This document shows, in pieces, positions 46,653 through 56,522 of a DNA stretch of 64,000 nt (the first letter of the stretch is position 1; every line of letters starts with the position of its first letter). Origin of the DNA: Polaromonas eurypsychrophila (GTDB lineage: Bacteria; Pseudomonadota; Gammaproteobacteria; Burkholderiales; Burkholderiaceae_C); the NCBI RefSeq assembly GCF_014641715.1, contig NZ_BMIG01000019.1, forward strand, positions 1-64,000, in the 5' to 3' direction. The position numbers and the translations under genes were made by a program. Below the pieces are notes generated by a model. That model was not told where the DNA came from, ran no database searches, and saw only the letters and a list, made by a program, of their open reading frames with translations.

Positions 46653-47938
46653 CTGTCCTTGGTTTGACTTTTGCAGCGCTGCTGCTCATCGGTGTGCCGG
46701 TGGCGTTTGCGGTGGGCTTGGCGTCCGTGGCGACGATTATGGTGGCCGGTTTGCCGGTTGCGGTCGTGTTCCAGAAGATGGTCGGCGGCATGCAGGTGTT
46801 TTCTTTTCTCGCCATTCCGTTTTTCATTTTTGCTGGCGAGCTGATGCTGCATGGCGGCATTGCCGACCGCATTGTCCGCTTGGCCAACAGCCTGGTTGGC
46901 CACGTGCGTGGTGGTCTGGGCATGTCCAACGTGGTCGGCTGCACCTTGTTCGGTGGCGTGGCTGGCTCGCCGCTGGCCGACGTGTCGGCCATGGGCTCGG
47001 TCATGATTCCGCTCATGAAGAAGGAAGGCTACGACGCCGACTATGCGGTCAACGTCACCACCCACGCCTCGCTGGTGGGTGCCCTGATGCCGACCAGCCA
47101 CAACATCATTTTGTTCACCCTGGCCACTGCTGGCCTGGCCTCGGTCAGTGTGCTCGGCATGATCATGGCCTGCCTGATTCCTGCGCTGATCCTGACGCTG
47201 CTGAACCTGGCCGCGGCCTATGGTGTGGCGGTGAAACGTGGTTATCCCACACACGGCAAGTTTGCCGGCTGGGTAGAAGTGGCGCGTAGTTTTGCCGTGG
47301 CCCTGCCTGGCTTGCTGATCATTGCCATCATCCTGGTCGGCATTTTGTCCGGCGTCTTCACCGCCACCGAATCAGCCGCCACGGCGGTGTTGTGGGCATT
47401 GATCGTCACCATTGTGGTTTACCGCTCGCTGTCCTGGAAGGACTTCATCAAGTCCTGCGCCAAGGCCTGCAAGACCACCGGCGTGGTGCTGCTGCTGATC
47501 GGCATTTCATCGGCTTTCGGCTACTTCCTTGCCCTGTATGACGTGCCGCAGCGCACCGGTGAATTGATGAGTTCTATCACCCAGACGCCCTGGATGATCT
47601 TTTTGATGATCAACCTGATGCTGTTTGTGCTGGGCACTTTTCTGGACATGGCGCCCACCTTGCTGATCTGCACGCCGGTTTTCTTGCCCATCGCCCAGCA
47701 ATACGGCATGGACCCAACGCAGTTTGGCGTGATGATTCTGATTAACTGCGCGCTGGGCCTGAACACGCCGCCTGTGGGTACCACCCAGTTTGTGGGGTGT
47801 GCCATCGCGGGCATCTCGGTCAGTGACGTGATGAAGTCCATCTGGCCGTTTTATGGCGCCCTGATTGCCGCGCTGATGTTGGTGACTTACGTCCCCGCTG
47901 TGTCGCTTTGGTTGCCAAACCTGATCATGGGCAAGTAG
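46643..47938 (+). CDS. TRAP large permease (DctM family), uronate locus
   Basis: 431-aa inner-membrane permease with about 12 helices. Family motifs: FLAIPFFIFAGELMLHGGIADRIV near residue 53, CTLFGGVAGSPLADVSAMGSVMIPLM near residues 97-122, SLVGALMPTSHNIILFT near residue 142, and NCALGLNTPPVGTTQFVGCAIAG near residue 370. Completes the TRAP system of the uronate cluster; the next gene is a lactonase 32 bases on. Confidence 0.94.
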   Translation: MELTVLGLTFAALLLIGVPVAFAVGLASVATIMVAGLPVAVVFQKMVGGMQVFSFLAIPFFIFAGELMLHGGIADRIVRLANSLVGHVRGGLGMSNVVGCTLFGGVAGSPLADVSAMGSVMIPLMKKEGYDADYAVNVTTHASLVGALMPTSHNIILFTLATAGLASVSVLGMIMACLIPALILTLLNLAAAYGVAVKRGYPTHGKFAGWVEVARSFAVALPGLLIIAIILVGILSGVFTATESAATAVLWALIVTIVVYRSLSWKDFIKSCAKACKTTGVVLLLIGISSAFGYFLALYDVPQRTGELMSSITQTPWMIFLMINLMLFVLGTFLDMAPTLLICTPVFLPIAQQYGMDPTQFGVMILINCALGLNTPPVGTTQFVGCAIAGISVSDVMKSIWPFYGALIAALMLVTYVPAVSLWLPNLIMGK

Positions 47939-47970
47939 AGATTTTTGCATCATCACAACGGGGGCTTCCC

Positions 47971-49062
47971 ATGACAACAGGAACTTCATTGCGACGGGGG
48001 CTGATGCCAGCGGTGTTTGCTGCCGCTGTGGTTGCAGCGGGCGTCAGCAACGCGGCCACTTGGGTTTACGCGGCCAACGCCGACAGCCAGGACATCTCGG
48101 TGTTTCAGCTGGACCGTGCAGCGAGTCAGCTCAAGCCGGTGGCCACGGTGCCGGTGGGCGGCACCGTCATGCCCATGGTGGTGAGCCGCGACAAGAAATT
48201 CCTGTATATAGCGAGCCGCTCCCAACCGTTTCGCGTCACCACCTTTGCCATTGACAGCAACACCGGCGGGCTCAAGAAGCTGGGTGAGGCGGCGCTGGCC
48301 GACAGCATGGCCAACATCGACCTGGACCCAACCGGCAAGTGGCTGTTCGCCGCCTCTTATGGCGGCAACAAGATCACCGTCAACAGCATTGGCAACGATG
48401 GCCTGGTGGGCGCGGTGCAGCAACTGATACGTACCGCGCCGAATGCGCATGCCATCCATGCCGATGCCTCCGGCCGTTATGTATTTGCCACCAGCCTGGG
48501 CGGCGACAACCTGTCGAGCTGGAAGTTTGATCCGGCCAGCGGCATGCTAAGCGCCAACGAGCCGCCGCTGGTGAATGTGTCTCCGGCCAAAACCGGACCG
48601 CGCCACTTTCTTTGGGACAAGGCGCAGAAGTATGTGTACCTGCTCAATGAACTTGACGGTGGCGTGGATGTGTTTGCTTATGACGGCGCCAGGGGTGGCA
48701 TGAGCCACCTGCAGCGCAGCACGGTGGTGCCGCCGGGCTTTTCCGGCAAGGTCTGGGCGGCCGACCTGCAGATCGCACCCGACGGAAAGTTCCTCTACGG
48801 TTCGGAACGCACCTCCAGCACCCTGACCACCTTCAAAGTCGATGGCGCCACCGGGCGGCTGCAGGTTGTGGGTCAGACCCCGACCGAGAAGACGCCACGT
48901 GGCTTCGCCTTGGATTCCAGCGGGCGCTTCTTGGTCGCCGCCGGGCAGGAGTCGCACGGCGTCTCGCTGCATGCGATTGACAGCGCCACCGGCCTGCCCG
49001 GTGCGGGCAAGAGCCAGCCCGCTGGTAAAAACCCGAACTGGGTCGAAATTGTCGACTTCTGA
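47971..49062 (+). CDS. Exported seven-bladed propeller lactonase
   Basis: 363-aa lactonase-family (6-phosphogluconolactonase-like, PF10282-type) beta-propeller with an N-terminal signal peptide ([19 protein letters not shown]). Propeller repeats such as [38 protein letters not shown] and [18 protein letters not shown] are evident. In oxidative uronate clusters a propeller lactonase of this type (UxuF-like) can substitute for or assist the SMP-30 enzyme; the signal peptide suggests it acts in the periplasm, possibly on lactones before uptake (inference). Its TGA overlaps the garD ATG by one base. Confidence 0.85.
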   Translation: MTTGTSLRRGLMPAVFAAAVVAAGVSNAATWVYAANADSQDISVFQLDRAASQLKPVATVPVGGTVMPMVVSRDKKFLYIASRSQPFRVTTFAIDSNTGGLKKLGEAALADSMANIDLDPTGKWLFAASYGGNKITVNSIGNDGLVGAVQQLIRTAPNAHAIHADASGRYVFATSLGGDNLSSWKFDPASGMLSANEPPLVNVSPAKTGPRHFLWDKAQKYVYLLNELDGGVDVFAYDGARGGMSHLQRSTVVPPGFSGKVWAADLQIAPDGKFLYGSERTSSTLTTFKVDGATGRLQVVGQTPTEKTPRGFALDSSGRFLVAAGQESHGVSLHAIDSATGLPGAGKSQPAGKNPNWVEIVDF

Positions 49063-50651
49063 TGATCGCTGAGACACGCCAGCCCATCTCCATCCGCATG
49101 CATGATGCGGACAACGTGGCCATTGTCGCCAACGACGGCGGCTTGTTGCCGGGCGCCGTGTTTGCCGATGGTCTGGTGCTGGTTGATCGCATTCCGCAAG
49201 GCCACAAGGTGGCACTGGTCGATTTGCCCCACGGCACGGCGGTGCGGCGTTACAACGTGCCCATCGGTTATGCGCTAAAAGACATTCCCGCCGGGAGCTG
49301 GGTGCACGAGCGCCTGCTGGAAATGCCGGCGGCCCGTGGCCTCGAAGGCTTGCCTATCGCCACCGTCAAGCCGCCTGCGCAAGACCCGCTGGAGGGTTAC
49401 ACCTTCGAGGGTTACCGCAATGCCGACGGTTCGGTCGGCACCCGCAACATCCTGGCCATCACCACCACGGTGCAGTGTGTGGCCGGCGTGGTGGACTTTG
49501 CCGTCCAGCGCATCAAGGCCGAGCTGCTGCCGAAATTTCCCAACGTCGATGACGTGGTGGGTCTTGAACACACTTATGGATGCGGCGTGGCCATCGACGC
49601 GCCCGACGCCATCATCCCGATACGCACGCTGCGCAACATCAGCCTGAACCCCAATTTCGGCGGCGAAGTCATGGTGGTGAGCCTCGGTTGCGAGAAGCTG
49701 CAGCCCGAGCGGCTGCTGCCGCCGGGCTCTATTCCGATTGTCGACCAGCGCGATGTCCCCGCCGGCGGGGAAGTGCAAGTGGACCCATCTCTCGACGTGG
49801 TCTGCCTGCAGTCCGAAAACCATGTCGGCTTCATGTCAATGATCGACGCCATCATGCAAGCCGCCGTGCTGCACCTTGAAAAGCTCGACGCGCGCCGCCG
49901 CGAGACCGTGTCCGCCAGCGAGCTGGTGGTCGGTGTGCAATGCGGCGGCAGCGACGCGTTTTCCGGCGTCACTGCCAATCCGGCGGTCGGTTTTTGCACC
50001 GATCTGCTGGTGCGCGCCGGCGCCAGCGTGATGTTTTCTGAAACCACCGAGGTGCGCGACGGTATCGACCAGCTCACCTCACGCGCGACCACGCCCGAAG
50101 TCGCGCAGGCCATGATCCGCGAGATGGCCTGGTACGACGCCTATTTGCAAAAAGGCCTTGTCGACCGCAGCGCCAACACCACGCCCGGCAATAAAAAGGG
50201 CGGCCTGTCCAACATCGTCGAAAAAGCCATGGGCTCCATCGTCAAGTCGGGCAGCTCACCCATCAGCGGTGTGCTGGGACCCGGCGAAAAGCTCAAACAG
50301 AAGGGCCTGATCTATGCGGCCACACCGGCCAGCGACTTCATCTGCGGCACGCTGCAGCTTGCCGCCGGCATGAACCTGCACGTCTTCACCACGGGCCGCG
50401 GCACACCTTATGGCCTGGCCGAATGCCCGGTGATCAAGGTCGCCACGCGCAGCGACCTGGCCAGGCGCTGGCACGACCTGATGGACATCAACGCCGGCCG
50501 CATCGCTGATGGCGAGGCCAGCATCGCCGACGTTGGCTGGGAGATGTTTCACCTGATGCTGGAAGTTGCCAGCGGCCGCAAGAAGACCTGGGCCGAACAC
50601 TGGAAGCTGCACAACGCGCTGGTGCTGTTCAACCCGGCACCCGTGACATAA
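49062..50651 (+). CDS. garD: Galactarate dehydratase
   Basis: 529-aa iron-dependent dehydratase of the UxaA/GarD family that converts galactarate to 5-dehydro-4-deoxy-D-glucarate. An N-terminal SAF-like domain (residues 1 to about 100) precedes the catalytic part: [23 protein letters not shown] near residue 117, [12 protein letters not shown] near residue 167, [15 protein letters not shown] near residue 207 and [21 protein letters not shown] near residues 288-308. Full length. Start overlaps the lactonase stop (TGATG), so translation is coupled. Confidence 0.95.
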   Translation: MIAETRQPISIRMHDADNVAIVANDGGLLPGAVFADGLVLVDRIPQGHKVALVDLPHGTAVRRYNVPIGYALKDIPAGSWVHERLLEMPAARGLEGLPIATVKPPAQDPLEGYTFEGYRNADGSVGTRNILAITTTVQCVAGVVDFAVQRIKAELLPKFPNVDDVVGLEHTYGCGVAIDAPDAIIPIRTLRNISLNPNFGGEVMVVSLGCEKLQPERLLPPGSIPIVDQRDVPAGGEVQVDPSLDVVCLQSENHVGFMSMIDAIMQAAVLHLEKLDARRRETVSASELVVGVQCGGSDAFSGVTANPAVGFCTDLLVRAGASVMFSETTEVRDGIDQLTSRATTPEVAQAMIREMAWYDAYLQKGLVDRSANTTPGNKKGGLSNIVEKAMGSIVKSGSSPISGVLGPGEKLKQKGLIYAATPASDFICGTLQLAAGMNLHVFTTGRGTPYGLAECPVIKVATRSDLARRWHDLMDINAGRIADGEASIADVGWEMFHLMLEVASGRKKTWAEHWKLHNALVLFNPAPVT

Positions 50652-50719
50652 ATCCGCCGGAAGCCGCTGCAGGCGCAGCGTCTTCCCTTCACTGCCCCGA
50701 TATTTACAAGCGAGCACCC

Positions 50720-51502
50720 ATGACACAAACCACCTCTTACCAGTCCTTTCCCAACAGCCTGAAGCGCGACCTGCTGGCCGGCAAAAAGCTGATCGGCTGC
50801 TGGTCCTCGCTGTCCAACGCCATCACCACAGAGGTGCTGGGCGTGGCCGGCTTTGACTGGATACTGCTCGATGGCGAACATTCGCCCAACGACATGGCCA
50901 CCTACATCCCGCAACTGATGGCGCTGAAAGACAGCCGCAGCGCGCCGGTGGTTCGCCCAACGTCCAACAACTCGGTAGAACTCAAGCGTTTGCTCGACGC
51001 CGGCTTCTACAACTTCCTGATCCCCTTTGTCGAAAGCGCAGAAGAAGCTGCCAGCGCGGTGTCGGCCACGCGATATCCGCCGCAGGGCATTCGCGGCGTC
51101 TCGGTGTCCCAGCGTAGCAACCGCTACGGTACCGTGCCGGATTACCTCAAGTCCATCAACGACCACATCTGCGTGATGGTGCAGATCGAAAGCCGCGCCG
51201 GGATTGCTGCGGCGCGCGAGATCGCAGCCATCGACGGTGTGGACAGCCTTTTCGTCGGCCCGTCCGATCTGGCCGCCGCCCTGGGCCACCTCGGCAATGC
51301 CGGGCATCCGGAAGTGCAGGCAGCCATCGCCGCCATCTTTGCCGACTCCAAAGCCCATGGCAAACCGGTCGGCATTCTCGCGCCAGTTGAAGCCGACGCG
51401 CGCCGCTATATGGAGATGGGTGCGACTTTTGTTGGCGTCGGCAGTGACCTCGGCGTGTTCCGTGCCGCCACGCAGGCCCTGCGTGACAAGTATCTCGCCT
51501 GA
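50720..51502 (+). CDS. garL: 2-dehydro-3-deoxyglucarate aldolase
   Basis: 260-aa class II HpcH/HpaI-type aldolase that splits 5-keto-4-deoxy- or 2-keto-3-deoxy-glucarate into pyruvate and tartronate semialdehyde. Motifs: [33 protein letters not shown] (split near residues 26-58), [36 protein letters not shown] (split near residues 153-188) with metal-ligand glutamate and aspartate. Full length. Follows garD by 68 bases. Confidence 0.94.
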   Translation: MTQTTSYQSFPNSLKRDLLAGKKLIGCWSSLSNAITTEVLGVAGFDWILLDGEHSPNDMATYIPQLMALKDSRSAPVVRPTSNNSVELKRLLDAGFYNFLIPFVESAEEAASAVSATRYPPQGIRGVSVSQRSNRYGTVPDYLKSINDHICVMVQIESRAGIAAAREIAAIDGVDSLFVGPSDLAAALGHLGNAGHPEVQAAIAAIFADSKAHGKPVGILAPVEADARRYMEMGATFVGVGSDLGVFRAATQALRDKYLA

Positions 51503-51529
51503 TTTTTTCTGACACCGCTATGTCGCCCG

Positions 51530-51668
51530 CACCCATGCTGCATGAACCACCGAAGGTGTGCGCAGACATGGATTGCGGGTCGAGGCCCGCAATGACAGAC
51601 CGAGGGATGCGGGGCACGGAGAGTTCGTCTTGTCATTTGTCATCCCGGACCCGATCAGGGATCCATGG
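51530..51668. repeat. REP-like composite element between garL and garR
   Basis: Two palindromic modules: ATTGCGGG (51572-51579) with CCCGCAAT (51586-51593), followed by ATGAC, and then GTCATCCCGGACCCGATCAG (from 51639) with GGGATCCATGG. Both modules recur at 56523-56845. No gene is seen in 51503-51729. Confidence 0.8.
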
Positions 51669-51729
51669 TTCCGCGTTCTGAATCGCGGGTTCTGGCCACA
51701 AGAATTTTTACTGAACAAGGAGTATTTTT

Positions 51730-52626
51730 ATGAGCAAGCTGGGTTTTATCGGTCTGGGCATCATGGGCGCGCCGATGGCGGGCCATCTGGTCAAGGCCGG
51801 CCATGAGGTGTTTCTCACCACCCGCAGCAAGGTGCCCGCCGAGCTGCTGACCGGCCAGGCCGTGGCCTGCGCTTCGGCGCAAGAGGTCGCTGAAAAGGCC
51901 GACATCATTTTCATGATGCTGCCCGACACGCCCGATGTGGCCAAGGTATTGTTCGGTGACAAGGGCGTCGCCGCCGGCCTGAAGAGCAACGCAAAAGGCA
52001 AGACCGTCGTCGACATGAGCTCGATTTCGCCCATGGACACCAAGGACTTCGCCAAAAAGATCAACGAGCTCGGCTGCGACTACCTGGACGCGCCGGTCTC
52101 CGGCGGCGAGGTCGGCGCCAAGGCCGCCAGCCTGACCATCATGATCGGTGGGCCCGATGCCGCGTTTGAGCGCGTCAAACCGCTGTTTGAGCTGATGGGC
52201 AAAAACATTACCCTGGTCGGCGGCAACGGCGACGGCCAGACCTGCAAGGTGGCCAACCAGATCATCGTGGCACTCAACATCGCCGCTGTGGGTGAGGCCC
52301 TGCTGTTCGCCAGCAAGGCCGGCGCCGACCCGGCCAAGGTGCGTCAGGCGCTGATGGGCGGGTTTGCCGCCTCACGCATTCTTGAAGTGCATGGTGAACG
52401 CATGATCAAGCGCACCTTCAACCCGGGCTTTCGCATCGGCCTGCACCAGAAAGACCTGGGCCTGGCCCTGGCCGGCGCCCGCAGCCTCGGGGTGGCGCTT
52501 CCGCAAACTGCCAGCGCCGCGCAACTGATGCAGGTCTGCAGCGCCAACGGCATGCAGGACCTGGACCACTCCGCCCTGGTGCGTGCATTGGAACTGATGG
52601 CCGGCCATGAAGTCGCCAAGGCCTGA
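51730..52626 (+). CDS. garR: 2-hydroxy-3-oxopropionate (tartronate semialdehyde) reductase
   Basis: 298-aa beta-hydroxyacid dehydrogenase that reduces tartronate semialdehyde to D-glycerate with NAD(P)H. Rossmann motif GFIGLGIMGAPMAGHLVKAGH at the N-terminus, substrate motif DAPVSGGEVGAKAASLTIMIGG (split near residue 120), catalytic lysine in CKVANQIIVALNIAAVGE near residue 171 and HQKDLGLAL near residue 240. Last enzyme of the aldarate branch. Confidence 0.94.
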   Translation: MSKLGFIGLGIMGAPMAGHLVKAGHEVFLTTRSKVPAELLTGQAVACASAQEVAEKADIIFMMLPDTPDVAKVLFGDKGVAAGLKSNAKGKTVVDMSSISPMDTKDFAKKINELGCDYLDAPVSGGEVGAKAASLTIMIGGPDAAFERVKPLFELMGKNITLVGGNGDGQTCKVANQIIVALNIAAVGEALLFASKAGADPAKVRQALMGGFAASRILEVHGERMIKRTFNPGFRIGLHQKDLGLALAGARSLGVALPQTASAAQLMQVCSANGMQDLDHSALVRALELMAGHEVAKA

Positions 52627-52668
52627 TCGCCAAGTCGTTCAATTTTTGATTTTTTCAAGGAGACAGAC

Positions 52669-53646
52669 ATGACCCTCAATCGCCGCAAGGTTCTCGCATC
52701 CACCGTGGCCCTGGGCCTCGCCGCTGCTTCGGGCGTCCAGGCGCAGACCCAGGCCTGGCCGTCCAAACCGATTCGCCTGATCGTGCCTTACCCACCGGGC
52801 GGTTCGTCGGACATCATTGGCCGCTCCATCAGCCAGGCGCTGTCGGAAGCGCTCAAACAACCCGTCATTGTTGAAAACCGCGCAGGCGCTAACGGCAACC
52901 TCGGCGCCGACCTGGTCGCCAAGTCCGCGCCCGACGGCTACACGCTGCTGCTGTGCGACACCGGCGCGCTGGCCATCAGCCCGTCCGTCTACACCAAGCT
53001 GCAGTTCGACCCGAGCAAAGACCTGCGCGGCGTCACCATGCTGGCCTATTCGCCGCATTTGCTGGTGGTGCACCCCTCGGTGCCGGCCAACAACCTGAAA
53101 GAGCTGGTGGCACTGTCGCAAACAAAGCAGCTCAATTTCGCCGTCACCGCCATGGGCAGCGCACCACATCTGGCCGGTGTGTCGGTCGAGCGTGCCAGCC
53201 AGGCGAAGTGGCAATACATCCCCTACAAGGGCGGCGCGCAGGCCATCAACGACACGGTGGCCGGCCAGACCCAGGTGCTGATGAATGGCATGCTGGCCAC
53301 GCTGCCCTTTGTGCAAAGCGGCCAGCTCAAGATTCTCGGCGTCTCGAAAGCCACACGCATGCCGCTGATTGGCAATGTGCCGACCCTTCAGGAGCAAGGC
53401 ATCACCGGCTTTGAGTCCGGCACTTGGCAGGGTGTGCTGGTCGCTGCCGGCACGCCGCAGCCCATCGTGAACCGCCTGAACACCGAGCTGATCAAGATCA
53501 TCCGCAGCCCGGAGATTCGCGCCAGGCTCAGCGGGCAGGGCGCAGAGGTGGTGACCATGAAACCTGTTGAGCAAGACCAATTTTTCAACCAGGAGCGAAA
53601 GCGATGGGCTGAAGTGGTAGCGCAAGCCGGCATCAAGCTGGACTGA
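52669..53646 (+). CDS. Bug-family (TTT/TctC-like) binding protein
   Basis: 325-aa exported receptor (signal VLASTVALGLAAASGVQAQ). Motifs: IRLIVPYPPGGSSDIIGRS near residue 36, VIVENRAGANGNLGADLVAK near residue 65, PDGYTLLLCDTGALAI near residue 87. AAGGAGA precedes the start. No TTT permease nearby. Placed between garR and a TRAP receptor gene in the uronate cluster. Confidence 0.92.
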   Translation: MTLNRRKVLASTVALGLAAASGVQAQTQAWPSKPIRLIVPYPPGGSSDIIGRSISQALSEALKQPVIVENRAGANGNLGADLVAKSAPDGYTLLLCDTGALAISPSVYTKLQFDPSKDLRGVTMLAYSPHLLVVHPSVPANNLKELVALSQTKQLNFAVTAMGSAPHLAGVSVERASQAKWQYIPYKGGAQAINDTVAGQTQVLMNGMLATLPFVQSGQLKILGVSKATRMPLIGNVPTLQEQGITGFESGTWQGVLVAAGTPQPIVNRLNTELIKIIRSPEIRARLSGQGAEVVTMKPVEQDQFFNQERKRWAEVVAQAGIKLD

Positions 53647-53756
53647 CTGAATTCCAAAACAAATCAAGTGCGTTGCCACCGGCGGGGTGGCAGCGTTGGG
53701 GAGGCGCGTGTGAAACCCGCTGGATGAGCCCCATTTTTATCAATCAGGAGACAGAC

Positions 53757-54725
53757 ATGCGTACATTTACAAAAACCCTCTTGTGCCTTTCACTGGCACT
53801 CGGCGCCAGTGCTGGCATAGCCCAGACAAAACTCAGGGCCTGGAACATCCACCCCGACGGTTATCCGGTGACCGAGGCCATGAAAAGCTTTGCCGAGCAG
53901 GTAGGCAAGGCGACGCAAAATCGCTACCAGATCGAAATTTTCTCCAACGGCTCTCTGGGCGATCAGCCCAAGGCGGTGCAAATGCTCAAAAGCGGCGAGA
54001 TTGATTTGGCCGAGTTCAGCTCTGGCCCTTTGTCTGACGCGGTGCCGGGCATCAAGGTGCTCAACCTGCCATTTTTGTTTACCGACTCTGCCCACATGTT
54101 CCGCCACCTGGACGGCAAGTTGGGCGAGCGTTTTGCAGCCAACCTGAAATCCGCCGGCTTTGTGGTGCTGGGCTGGTACGACGGCGGGGGCCGCTCCTTC
54201 TACTGTGCCAAGCCCATCAACACCCTGAAAGACCTGTCGGGCGCCAACATCCGCGTGCAGCAGTCCGAGATCTATATCGAGATGGTCAAGCTGATGGACG
54301 CCAAGCCGGTGGCCCTGCCTTTCAAGGACGTGCTGGGTGCCTTGCAAGAGGGCAAGGTTGACTGCGCCGAGAACAACATGCCGTCTTACGAATCAACCGG
54401 CCACTACAAGGTGGCAAAAAACGTGTTTGTCACCAACCACGTGGTGTCCGCCGAAGCGCTGGTGGTGTCCACCAAGCTCTGGGACAAGCTCAGCACCGAA
54501 GACAAGGCAGCTTTCTCGGCAGCGGGGCAAAAGTCTGCCACCTTGATGCGCGCCCTGTGGACCAACCGCGTTGCGACAGCTCTGGAACTGACGACCAAGC
54601 AGGGCTCCACTTTTGTCAAACCGCGTGATGTGTCGCCCATGGTGCGGCGCATGAGCCCGCTGTACGGCAAGTACATGGCCGACCCGACCACACGCGAAGA
54701 GTTGCTGACCATCATCGCCAAGTAA
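53757..54725 (+). CDS. Orphan TRAP substrate-binding protein (DctP family)
   Basis: 322-aa periplasmic receptor with signal peptide (LLCLSLALGASAGIAQ). DctP signatures: GGGRSFYCAKPINTLKDLSGANIRVQQSEIY (split near residues 142-172, binding arginine in NIRVQ) and CAENNMPSYESTGHYKVAKN near residues 203-222. Start ATG 53757 follows AGGAG. There are no dctQM genes next to it; it may use the permease pair at 46158-47938, since both receptors are in the same cluster (inference). Confidence 0.92.
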   Translation: MRTFTKTLLCLSLALGASAGIAQTKLRAWNIHPDGYPVTEAMKSFAEQVGKATQNRYQIEIFSNGSLGDQPKAVQMLKSGEIDLAEFSSGPLSDAVPGIKVLNLPFLFTDSAHMFRHLDGKLGERFAANLKSAGFVVLGWYDGGGRSFYCAKPINTLKDLSGANIRVQQSEIYIEMVKLMDAKPVALPFKDVLGALQEGKVDCAENNMPSYESTGHYKVAKNVFVTNHVVSAEALVVSTKLWDKLSTEDKAAFSAAGQKSATLMRALWTNRVATALELTTKQGSTFVKPRDVSPMVRRMSPLYGKYMADPTTREELLTIIAK

Positions 54726-54732
54726 AACGGCT

Positions 54733-54750
54733 GCCCCACTTCGGTGGGGC
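54733..54750 (+). terminator. GCCCCAC-TTCG-GTGGGGC hairpin
   Basis: A perfect 7-bp GC-rich stem closed by a TTCG tetraloop, 7 bases after the stop codon of the DctP gene. Only a weak T-rich stretch (ACTTTAT) follows. It is the likely end of the uronate cluster transcript. Confidence 0.7.
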
Positions 54751-54771
54751 GACTTTATCGTCATGCTGCAT

Positions 54772-54788
54772 GCTATTAAGTTAATAGC
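54772..54788. repeat. GCTAT palindrome with 8-bp arms
   Basis: GCTATTAAGTTAATAGC, arms GCTATTAA and TTAATAGC around a single G, a member of the dispersed 17-bp family. Confidence 0.75.
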
Positions 54789-54845
54789 AAACTATTCTCG
54801 TCGTTAAAGGGCAAACTGGCGATTTGGCGTATAAGAAAAAGTGAG

Positions 54846-54871
54846 CTTGCTACTGTATTGATAGTAGCAAG
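54846..54871. repeat. Longer GCTACT palindrome
   Basis: CTTGCTACT (54846-54854) pairs exactly with AGTAGCAAG (54863-54871) around 8 bases. It resembles the GCTAT family with 3 extra bases in the centre. The convergent interval 54726-54934 holds only this, the previous copy and the terminator. Confidence 0.6.
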
Positions 54872-54934
54872 TTCCCGTGTTTAAGGGTCCGGAAGCCTAA
54901 AACCCTTAAAAAACCTTTGGGCGCAGCCCGCGCT

Positions 54935-56476
54935 TCAGGCCCTGCGCCTTTGCAGTGCCCGCTCAAGCACTTCAAACAGCGCCTCGCTCAGCAGCGCCAG
55001 CACCGTGGCGGGCAGGGCGCCGGCCAGAAGCAACTGGCGATCGTTCAGCGCCAGGCCGGTCACAATGCGTTCACCATAACCGCCGGCACCGATGAAAGCG
55101 GCAATCGTCGCCGTGCCTATGGCAATCGACATGGCGGTGCGCACACCCGCAATGATGGTGGGCAGCGCCAGCGGCAGCTCGACCTCGCGCATGCGCTGGG
55201 CCGGCGTCATGCCCAGCGCCTGCCCGGCCAGGCGCAGGCCGCTTGAGACCTCGCCCAGGCCTGTCACGGTGTTGCGCATGATGGGCAGCAGCGCGTACAG
55301 CATCAGCGCAATCAGCGCCGGCACAGTCCCAATCAGGCCCAGTACAGAAATCAGCATGGCCAGCAACGCCAGCGAGGGCACGGTTTGCAGCAGGCTGGTG
55401 GCGCCCAGCACCAGCGCGCGCAGGCGCGGGTGCGGAAACACCCACACCGCCAGCGGAATGCCCAGCAGCGCTGCACCGCCGACCGAGATCAAGGTCAGCG
55501 CCAGGTGCTGGCGTGTCAGCCGCGCCAGGTCGGGGCCAAACAGTTTGGCCCAGAAGCCGCGCTCGCCGGCATCGGTACCTGTGCCTGCCGCCGCGCTTGT
55601 TCCGCCTGCCTTCGCCGTGATGTGATCTCTGGCGATCACGTCAAAGGCCACACCTTTCAGCTCTGCCCGCGCGTTCATCGCAATCATCGCGGTCTCATTG
55701 ATGCTGCCCTCCAGCTTTTGCAGCGCCGCCCAGGCTTTGGGAAAACGCTGCGGCACATCCAGCCGGTACAGCAGCACCGCGTCATAACGCGGAAAGTAGG
55801 CCTTGTCGTCCGCCAGCACACGCAGGCCCAGGTGGCCAATCTTGGCGTCGGTGGTGTAGATGTCGATCACGTCCACCTGCTTTTGCGCAATCGCGTCATA
55901 AGCCAGCCCGTGGTCCAGCGCCACCGGCACCTGCGCCGCGCCGTACTGCTGCGCCAGGCCCTTCCAGCCGTCGGCCCGGCCTATGAATTCGTTCGACAGG
56001 CCCAGCTTGAGCGCCGGGTGTTTGGCCAGGTCGCTCAGTGACGTGATGCCCAGGCGCTGCGCATTGTCTTCACGCATGGCCAGCGCGTAGCCGTCGTTAA
56101 AACCCAGCGGCACCGCCAGACCCAGGCCCAGCGGCGCCAGCGCGGTGTTCATCGCCTGCAGCGTCATCGGCGTTTTGTTTTTCAGAATCTCCAGGCTGAT
56201 GGTGCCCACGTACTCCGGGTAGATGTCAATGCTGCCGGACCGCAGCGCCTCATAAACAATCGCCGTGTTGCCCAGGCCCTGCAGCACCGACGGCGGCGTG
56301 GGTGTGTGCGGCACCGCCGTCTGCGCCAGCACCTGCGCCAGGATGTAAGACTCGGTGAAACGTTTGGAGCCTATGCGCAGCGTGTCGTTGGCAGGCGGTG
56401 CGGCCAGGGCCAGGCTGCTGACAAAGGCCAGCAACACGGCGATGCAGGTGGTGAGGGCAGGGCGGCGGGGCGTCAT
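54935..56476 (-). CDS. ABC transporter fusion: osmoprotectant-type binding protein plus permease
   Basis: 513-aa fusion. After a signal peptide (CIAVLLAFVSSLALA) residues about 30-285 form an OpuAC/ProX-like binding domain (IGSKRFTESYILAQVLAQ, GSIDIYPEYVGTISLEIL, YTTDAKIGHLGLRVL). Residues about 310-505 form a ProW/OpuCB-type permease with ALLPIMRNTVTGLGEVSSGLRLAGQALGMTP-type EAA loop near residues 405-435. Ligands of the family are betaines, choline and carnitine. No ATPase gene is adjacent, which is unusual for this class. Confidence 0.9.
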   Translation of the reverse strand: MTPRRPALTTCIAVLLAFVSSLALAAPPANDTLRIGSKRFTESYILAQVLAQTAVPHTPTPPSVLQGLGNTAIVYEALRSGSIDIYPEYVGTISLEILKNKTPMTLQAMNTALAPLGLGLAVPLGFNDGYALAMREDNAQRLGITSLSDLAKHPALKLGLSNEFIGRADGWKGLAQQYGAAQVPVALDHGLAYDAIAQKQVDVIDIYTTDAKIGHLGLRVLADDKAYFPRYDAVLLYRLDVPQRFPKAWAALQKLEGSINETAMIAMNARAELKGVAFDVIARDHITAKAGGTSAAAGTGTDAGERGFWAKLFGPDLARLTRQHLALTLISVGGAALLGIPLAVWVFPHPRLRALVLGATSLLQTVPSLALLAMLISVLGLIGTVPALIALMLYALLPIMRNTVTGLGEVSSGLRLAGQALGMTPAQRMREVELPLALPTIIAGVRTAMSIAIGTATIAAFIGAGGYGERIVTGLALNDRQLLLAGALPATVLALLSEALFEVLERALQRRRA

Positions 56477-56522
56477 GCAGCGAGTATCGCCGCGCCAGTC
56501 ACCCGTGCCAACCGACCCGTTT

